Positions 57,597 through 64,000 of a DNA stretch of 64,000 nucleotides are shown in pieces. This DNA is from Montifringilla adamsi (taxonomy: Eukaryota > Chordata > Aves > Passeriformes > Passeridae): assembly GCA_017590115.1 (NCBI GenBank), contig JAGGNK010006493.1, positions 186,001-250,000 on the forward strand, given 5' to 3'. Below the pieces are notes generated by a model. That model was not told the DNA's origin. It did no database searches and saw nothing but the letters and a program-made list of their open reading frames with translations. Every line of letters begins with the position of its first letter. The stretch's first letter is position 1. The translations under genes and the position numbers were made by a program.

Positions 57597-59382
57597 TTTC
57601 TTGAATCTGAACCCCATGAGTCCCGACGAGGTGAGCACAATCATATACATGTATGTAAAACTGCTTCTAAAGGTGATGCGGGCAAGGGAATGTGAATCCC
57701 AGATCTTTTTTCTGTTTTCATGAAATTCCTTGTCACTGACAGATGCTCACAGCTGCTTGAGAGAGAAAGATGACAAACCTGTGAGTTTCTTGTTTCATGC
57801 TGGAACTGCTCAGAGAGATAAAATACAGCAGAGCAGTGAAAATGAGGGATATGTTTTTATGTCCATTATAAGCATCTTCAGAGATGGAACAAAGTAATCA
57901 CTGTGCTGGAGCACACTGGCACTGTGTGTTATGTCTGTCTCCCTTCTCCAACAGTGATGTGGAGATGAAGCTTGTGGATTTGGGTTCTGTACCCTCCCAG
58001 AACATACAGCATAGCCAGGTGAGGAACCTGTCTCCAGCCATGGCCATGGCAGATGTGAGGGAACACGGATGGATGTGTGACTGCCAGCTGCCCGACACTC
58101 AAAGATATCCCAAGCTAGAGATGGTACCTGGCCTTTAATAATCCCTTAGAGGATTTTTGACCTAGAACTTAGCCGATGATATTTTTCACTGTAAATTCTT
58201 TTTTTTTTCTTTTTCTTTTTTTTTTAATATCCACAATATCCTGTGTCAAAGAATTCTGTACCTAAACCCCACCTTAGCTAGAAAGTTTTTTCCCTTTTTT
58301 GAAGCTGTAGTGCTGGCACCTTCCAGGTCTGGCCTGGGAAGCAGCACTGAACAGCTTCCCTGTAAACTTCCTCAGGACCCTGAAGTTGCACAGAACTCTC
58401 CTGGGTCTTCCCAGGTGTCTCTTTCTGCAGCTAAAGAGTCTGTTTCTTTGTTCCTTGCTGGGTAGCTCTGATCACATTTGTTTCCCCTTCTTGAGTCTCC
58501 TTTCTTTGACCACACAGGACATGAGGTGGGTCAAGGGCAGATGCTGGGGCAGGGAATTTTTTTTCTCACATTTCTGTCCCAGACTGTTTATATTATATCT
58601 GGGGTAAAGAATACTTTAATATTTTCCCTTTCAGCATCTTGTGCCATTTTGACTGTCTTGAGCAATAGTGATGTGCCAGGGCTTTGCTGGTGGGCAATAT
58701 TTCCCTTGCTCAGTCCCTTAAGCCAGCTGGAAGAAGAAATATTAACCAATATCAGCTCAGTCTGTTTTGAAGTTGATGCTGGACACACATATCCTTCAGT
58801 CACTGCCCTTTGCTAAATGAGCAAGCTGACAATGTTGCAAAGCATCTGCAATTATATTTGAATGCACCACTTAGAGACTGTGACAAATCCATTATGTGAA
58901 TTGAAAAGTGCAAAAGCTTAAAATAAAAATTACTTAAAATTGTAACAATCCATTTAAAACTGCACAGGGGAAATGCAGAGCTGTGAAAAGCACTGAACAT
59001 CCACCATAAAATAAAATAAATCTTTATTTGCTAGAATGGATACTGGGCAGCTCCTTGGCTGGTACAAATGGATGGATTTAGTCACATCTCACTGTTAAAT
59101 TAGCTGAGGATCCGACCATATAGCTTTGTTTGATCTTTAAGCATTTCTGCTTCCTGCCAAGACTGAGATAATCAGCGATTTACAGCACAGCTTTTGCTGT
59201 CCCTAGATGCACAGGAAACTTGAGCAGGATGTCCACTCCACATTTGAAGACAAGGCCCAGCAGGTTTTCATTGGTTTTGGCTTGCAAATAGTTAATGTTT
59301 TCCCTCTACAGTGAATTTCCCACCATTTCTCCTAGCACAGAGAAAACCTGACACTACAGTATTATTCCAATAGCTGGGTTGG

Positions 59383-59397
59383 TTTTTTTTTTTTTTT

Positions 59398-59483
<86 letters not shown>

Positions 59484-59559
59484 GTTTTTGTTGTTTGTTT
59501 TTTTTGTTTTGTTTTGTTTTGGTTTGGTTTTGGTTTTTTTGTTTTTTTTTTTTTTTTTG
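59383..59559. repeat. Very long poly-T tract with an 83-base T run
   Basis: About 15 T, GG, then T from 59400 to 59482, then a T/G-rich mix and 17 more T. It is by far the longest homopolymer of the window. Poly-Phe and poly-Lys frames over it are not genes. Confidence 0.95.
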
Positions 59560-59984
59560 CCTGAGAGATCAATTTTGTGTCAAATTTGTGGCATGTTAGC
59601 AATTCTTCCCTGATTTTGAAGTATGCATTAGGTTTAGGATAATACTGCATTTCTGTAAGTCTGTCATGAAATTGTCACTCAGGAACAGCACACTGATGCT
59701 TTACTGTGCTCCTTAGAGATTGCTTTCTGTTGCTGTTTTGAAGGGATAAAAGCAAATCTAATATGCATCTCATGCAAGGGTCTAAAGCTGTTGCTGGTGT
59801 CACATGGGCTCAATCCTCTTCTGAGTTATGCACATCAGATTCCCCAGGATTTGATCACGTGTGCCAAATTCACACAAACCTTACCACAGCACCATGGTTC
59901 AGGACAGGTTCTGGGCAGGTTCCACCAAGTGAGTGGTGTTTCTCTGAAATGAGGGGAATTTACTTGATATTCACAAGGGCATAG

Positions 59985-60246
59985 AGTGATAGGACAAAGG
60001 GAAACAACTGTAAACTGAAGGAGGGCAGTGTTAGACTGGATATTAGGAATAAATTCTTTACTAGAAGGGTGGTGAAGCCCTGGCACTGGCTGCCCAGAGC
60101 AGCTGTGGCTGCCCCATTCCTGGGAGTGTCCAAGGCCAGGTTGGATGAGTCTCGGAGCAGCCTGGGCTAGTGGAAGGTATCCCTGGCCATTGCAGGGGGT
60201 GGAACTGGATGGACTTCAAGGTCCCCTAGCCATTCTGTTTCTATGT
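59985..60246 (+). mobile_element. CR1 LINE 3' fragment
   Basis: GACTGGATATTAGGAATAAA, GTGGTGAAGCCCTGGCACTG, CCAAGGCCAGGTTGGATGAG, and the end CCATTCTGTTTCTATG. Confidence 0.9.
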
Positions 60247-61072
60247 TTAATTGAGGCTTATAAAATACAAAGCTCATCTCTGGTAGAGAATAACCAGGTA
60301 TAGAATGAATATCCTGACATTTGTAAAAAGTAGATATTAGGAGAAGGACATCCATTTATTGAATTTGCAAGGCCATATCAGCTTAACTGGAATCGTGCTG
60401 ATTAGCCCCAAACAATGCTGGAGGAGATAGTTTTTGTGAGTGTTCACAGCAACATTTTATCTTGGATTGAAGACACAAACGGTTGCTCTCAGAGTGTTTG
60501 TTTTTCCAAGCTACTGACAAACAGAATGTGTATTGATGCCACTTGGCCTGTCTTTATTTATTCTGTATTTATTCATTTCTATAAAAGAAGGAACAAAAAA
60601 GTTCCCTCCTCCTCGAATTAGTTTAGCATTTTCAGGCTCTGATGGGATATATGTACCTGTGTGCTGCTGTGTTTTTCTACACTGTGGCATGGGACTGCAC
60701 TTAATGGTAATACAAGAAAATAGTTCCTGAGCTGTGGCCCCAAGCTGAATCCACCATGTCCCTAACACCTACTAGAAACAAGGAAAACACACTGGAGTTT
60801 GCAGCAGGCAAGCAGATCACATGTTATCAGCCATGAGCCATCTTTTCATGAGCGTGGCAGAGCTCTGTGCCACTAATAGCCCAGGGGAGTCACTGGAAGA
60901 GCCAAAATGGAGCTGGGTGTGGGCATACAGCGTGTCCTTGGCAGAAAGGACTCTCCAGGTCCCTGCATGGAGTATTCCCTGGTACAGGACCAGGCTGGTT
61001 TCTTCCACACCGGGGAACATCACTGCTGCCTGCTGAGAGAAACCACACTTTGTTCCCACATCTATCATAAAT

Positions 61073-61130
61073 CACAGAATGGTTTGGGTTGGCAGTAACC
61101 TTAAAGCCCATTTTGTTCCACTCCCTGCCT
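61073..61130 (-). mobile_element. CR1 LINE tail, reverse strand
   Basis: ATCACAGAATGGTTTGGGTT, then CCACTCCCTGCC: a reverse CR1 3' end. It lies directly against the forward copy that follows. Confidence 0.75.
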
Positions 61131-61628
61131 TGAGTGCTGAGTCCAGTTCTGGGCCCCCCATTTTAGGAAGGACATGGAGGGGCTGGAGCATGTCCAGTGA
61201 AGGGCAACAAGGCTGGTGAGGGGTCTGGAACACAAGTCCTGTGAGGAGCAGTTGAGAGAGCTGGAGAAGAGGAGGCTCAGGGCAGACCTCATCACTCTCT
61301 ACAACTCCCTGACAGGAGGGTGCAGCCAGCTGGGGGCTGGGCTCTTCTCCCAGGCAATCAACATGAGGATAAGAGGACACAGCCTTAAGCTGCACCAGGG
61401 GAAGTTTAGGCTTAACATAAGGAAAAGATTCTTCACAGAAGGAATGGTTTGGCATTGGAAAGGGCTGTCCAGGAAGGGGGTGGAGTCACTGTCCCTGGAA
61501 ATGTTTAAGAAAAGACTTGATGTGCCACTTGGTGCCATGGTCTGGTTGACAAGGTGGTGTTAGGTTATAGGTTGGACTAGGTCATCTCAAACGTTATTTC
61601 CAACCTAGTTAATCCGGTGATACTGTGA
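61131..61628 (+). mobile_element. CR1 LINE 3' copy
   Basis: GAGTCCAGTTCTGGGCCCCC, ATGTCCAGTGAAGGGCAACA, CTCTACAACTCCCTGACAGG, CTGCACCAGGGGAAGTTTAG and the end TTTCCAACCTAGTTAATCCG. A remnant frame at 61216-61563 is old CR1 sequence, not a gene. Confidence 0.9.
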
Positions 61629-63779
61629 GTGAAACCTATATCTGGGAGAGGAGGAAGAGGAAAAGTCAGGGGGCAGAGTGAAGCCATCTCCCTGAGCCAG
61701 CAGCACACCACTGACCCAGTAACAGCAACAGATCTGACAACCCAACACATCACTTCATGTTAATTCTAAAGGTCACATTTTTCTTTCAGCAATCTAATTG
61801 CTGAGCTTTTAGCTATCACACCTGTGTGATCTGATTAAACAGAAGCTGAGGCTGAGAGCTACTATTCTCCTTTTCAAGAGTCACAGAACAAGCAATGGGG
61901 TCTGCCTAAGGCTCTGAGCAGTGTAGGCAAACCCAGGAGTCACTGCCTGGGTCTGAAGGGCTGATGCTCAGCTGAGCCAGCCTCAGCTCCTGAGGCTCGC
62001 GGAAGAAGGGGGTGGCAGCAGGGCCAGCCAGGAGAGGAGACAGGGGATCAGCTTGCTGCTGCTGGAGGCTAGAAAGCTGCCATCACCAGGCTGGGATCCG
62101 GGAGCCTGTCCCTGTTTGGGTGGGCAGTGAGGGGCAGGTAGTCCTTGCCTGGCACCTGCAGCCATCCAGGCAGCTTTGCTGGGGACTGTCACTTCAGTAG
62201 TCTTGTGCCCTTGGCATGCCTGGGGTCAGCTCTAATAACTAGGATTTAAAGAAAGGAAATGTCTTAGGGCAATTTAGTGAAATCCAACAGTTAAATAATC
62301 CCTAAGAAAAAGCAGCATGTGGCTGAGGCTGCATGGCTTCCCCTGATACTGAAGGTAAAACCTTCAGAGGCATTAAAAATTATGAAAGCACTCACCTGCA
62401 GCTAGGGAGGTGAGTGTTGTTCTGGGGTATCACACCACAGGGCTGCCTGTGGTGTTCCAGGACATGTGGAGCAAAACCAGTGCTGTTGGGTTATACATTC
62501 CCTTACAAAGCAAATCTGAATGCTGCCATGAGGTGAGTGGAATTCAGGTGCTGCTGCTTAATTTGCTTCTGTGAGTGCCTGTAAGGAAAGATTTGACTTG
62601 CAAATTACTTTTTCCCTTACTTTTTCCCAACTCTCCTAAAATCCTCTAATCCTATAGATTCCCACAATGTTCAACTTGAATTGTGTAACAGCAGCTGCAG
62701 GGGTAGTGGCTTACAGAAAAAACTACTTCTCTGTCTTTGGTATTCCTCTGGTTTCACTGGACTTGACTGGAAGAGCTACAGTTTCTTGTTGACTTTAATT
62801 AGATTGATTAATATTTAGCATTACCGGAAATACAAACCTAATTCATAAGCTGCAGCATTTTCAAAAACGCTGGGGTTTTGCTATAACATGACCAAGCATT
62901 GCTTTTTGAATATGATTTACTAGTAGAGATGGAAATAGCAGTCCCTTCTATCTGCAATATTCCTGAGGCCTCCCTGACAGATAAGCTCATAGGAAAGTGT
63001 GCTATGGCCAGCAGCACACTGAGCGGTGTCACCATCTCATGTGGGCATGATCCTGCTCCATTTGATGTTTCCAGAAGAGCCTTAAGAGGTTTTTCAGTCT
63101 ATTTGGGTTTGGTGCACCTTGGAATTTAATCTCTCTCTAATCTGCTCCTGCAGACTATTTTTGCCTTCTACTTCCAGGTGAAAAAAATAATGAGAGGGTA
63201 TAACAAGTGGAGAGAGTGTTAACAGCACCAGTGTTTGGTGTGGGCCCTAGACTATAGGCTCAGCACCAACACACAGAACTTCTTCAACAGAATCAGTGGT
63301 TCCTCCTCGTTTTCTGTGGACACACAGTGCAGACCATTAAAGGCCTTTTTTGGATCCACTGCCAGTGTCAGCAAATCAAGGATCTCAACGAACACTGCTG
63401 AGGCCCAGACTCACGGTGATAATGCTGCAAGGGCAGTAAGTGGCAGGGGGTGACATGTTCAGGATGTGACAAGCACAAAATGACACACACAGCGTGTGCA
63501 AGGCACTTGGGTTTCACCAAGTAGCCTGCGCATGTTTGTGTGTGCCACCCAGCCCCAGACAGGATGATGGATCTGGGAACCATCCAGTGGGTTTACTTGC
63601 AGATCCCAGTGAAAACAAACACAACTTTGCGGACCATAAACTGGATGTATGTGAGAGATTCTGCTCCTGGAATACAACCACATAAAGAGCAGTACACTGT
63701 GTTTGCAAGACCAGACCCATGAGAACCAGACTGGGGTATCTGAGGCTCTGCAGGCTGTGAGCACCAGCCTGGCTGCATC

Positions 63780-64000
63780 GGGAACTGATGGCAGGCAGCA
63801 GAGGAGGACAGGCAGCGGGTGGGTGGCAGGCAGGAATCAGGGCAGGCAGCAGACAGGTTCGGCAGGGCGGGCAGCGACGGGCAGGCAGTCTCTGCCTGGC
63901 GTCGCGGCCGCTGCACCATCCCCGCCCGGCCGCTCGTGGGGTGCGGCGCGGGCCGGGCAAGGGCCAGGCCAAATCCGGGGGCTGTCAGGGCACGGCGCTC
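63780..64000. promoter_or_regulatory. CpG-rich island at the right edge, probable promoter of the next gene
   Basis: The last ~220 bases are GC-rich with many CpGs, including a NotI-type GCGGCCGC at about 63904-63911 and GGTGCGGCGCGGGCCGGGC. The rest of the window is CpG-poor. The left part has repeated GGCAGGCAG units. No TATA box or convincing coding start is visible. In human FGD3 is followed by SUSD3, so this may be its promoter. The gene identity is inference. Confidence 0.6.

Larger units (their letters stand above)
54691..63779. other. Intergenic DNA after FGD3
   Basis: No coding exon could be supported. It contains reverse CR1 57398-57596, forward CR1 59985-60246, a reverse/forward CR1 pair 61073-61628 and the poly-T tract 59383-59559. 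Short frames here are unlike known proteins. Confidence 0.6.

Noticed and set aside
57898..58138. Frames near the sequence KLVDLGSVPSQN as a possible SUSD3 exon
   Set aside because: There is no sushi-domain cysteine pattern or transmembrane segment, and the frames do not splice sensibly to neighbours.
59354..59650. Poly-Lys and poly-Phe open frames of about 60-100 residues
   Set aside because: They are translations of the poly-T tract only.
61216..61563. Open frame of 115 residues starting near MRGLEHKSCEEQL
   Set aside because: It lies wholly within a CR1 3' copy and is remnant LINE sequence.
63514..63972. Minus-strand open frame of about 150 residues at the right edge
   Set aside because: It is Pro/Arg/Cys-rich low-complexity from a GC-rich island with GGCAG repeats and resembles no protein I know. 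A first exon on the minus strand is not fully excluded.

Overview
The window is vertebrate nuclear DNA from a bird. The evidence is some twenty copies of the avian LINE CR1, many ending in the typical tail (lagging variants of ATTCTRTG), at least one LTR of avian endogenous-retrovirus type, and long AT-rich introns with GT-AG borders. The LTR style suggests a passerine or another neoavian bird. That last point is inference.

One protein-coding gene fills most of the window: FGD3 (FYVE, RhoGEF and PH domain containing 3), on the + strand. I could follow it through 18 coding exons from about 8.9 kb to the stop at 53,504. The frame stays open across all 17 introns. The conceptual product is 843 residues from the first ATG, or 762 from a second, better-context ATG in exon 3. 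Its order is a disordered N-terminal part with a DSGIDS phosphodegron motif, a Dbl-homology (DH) exchange domain, PH1, a FYVE-type zinc finger with eight cysteines, and PH2. This is a guanine nucleotide exchange factor of the Cdc42-activating FGD family, linking GTPase activation to membrane lipid and the actin cytoskeleton. A 3'UTR with three AATAAA signals follows, to about 54.7 kb.

Layout: 1-8,888 is upstream or 5' intronic DNA with two CR1 copies, an AT-rich tract and a recent 166-bp tandem duplication. From 8,889 to 14,372 lie three exons coding the N-terminus. From 20,881 to 30,403 lie the DH exons and the start of PH1. From 30,257 to 33,938 lie the PH1 exons. From 38,150 to 45,353 lie a linker and the FYVE finger, and from 46,890 to 53,504 PH2 and the C-terminus. 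From 54.7 to 63.8 kb the DNA is apparently intergenic, with CR1 copies and an exceptional 83-base T run. The last ~200 bases form a GC-rich, CpG-rich island, probably the promoter of the next gene. In human the gene after FGD3 is SUSD3, but no SUSD3 coding sequence is visible here.

I found no RNA gene, CRISPR array, prokaryotic feature or evidently new biological system. The points most worth checking are the two possible N-termini of FGD3, the missing FYVE tryptophan motif, the LTR-like insertions, the tandem duplication and the long poly-T.
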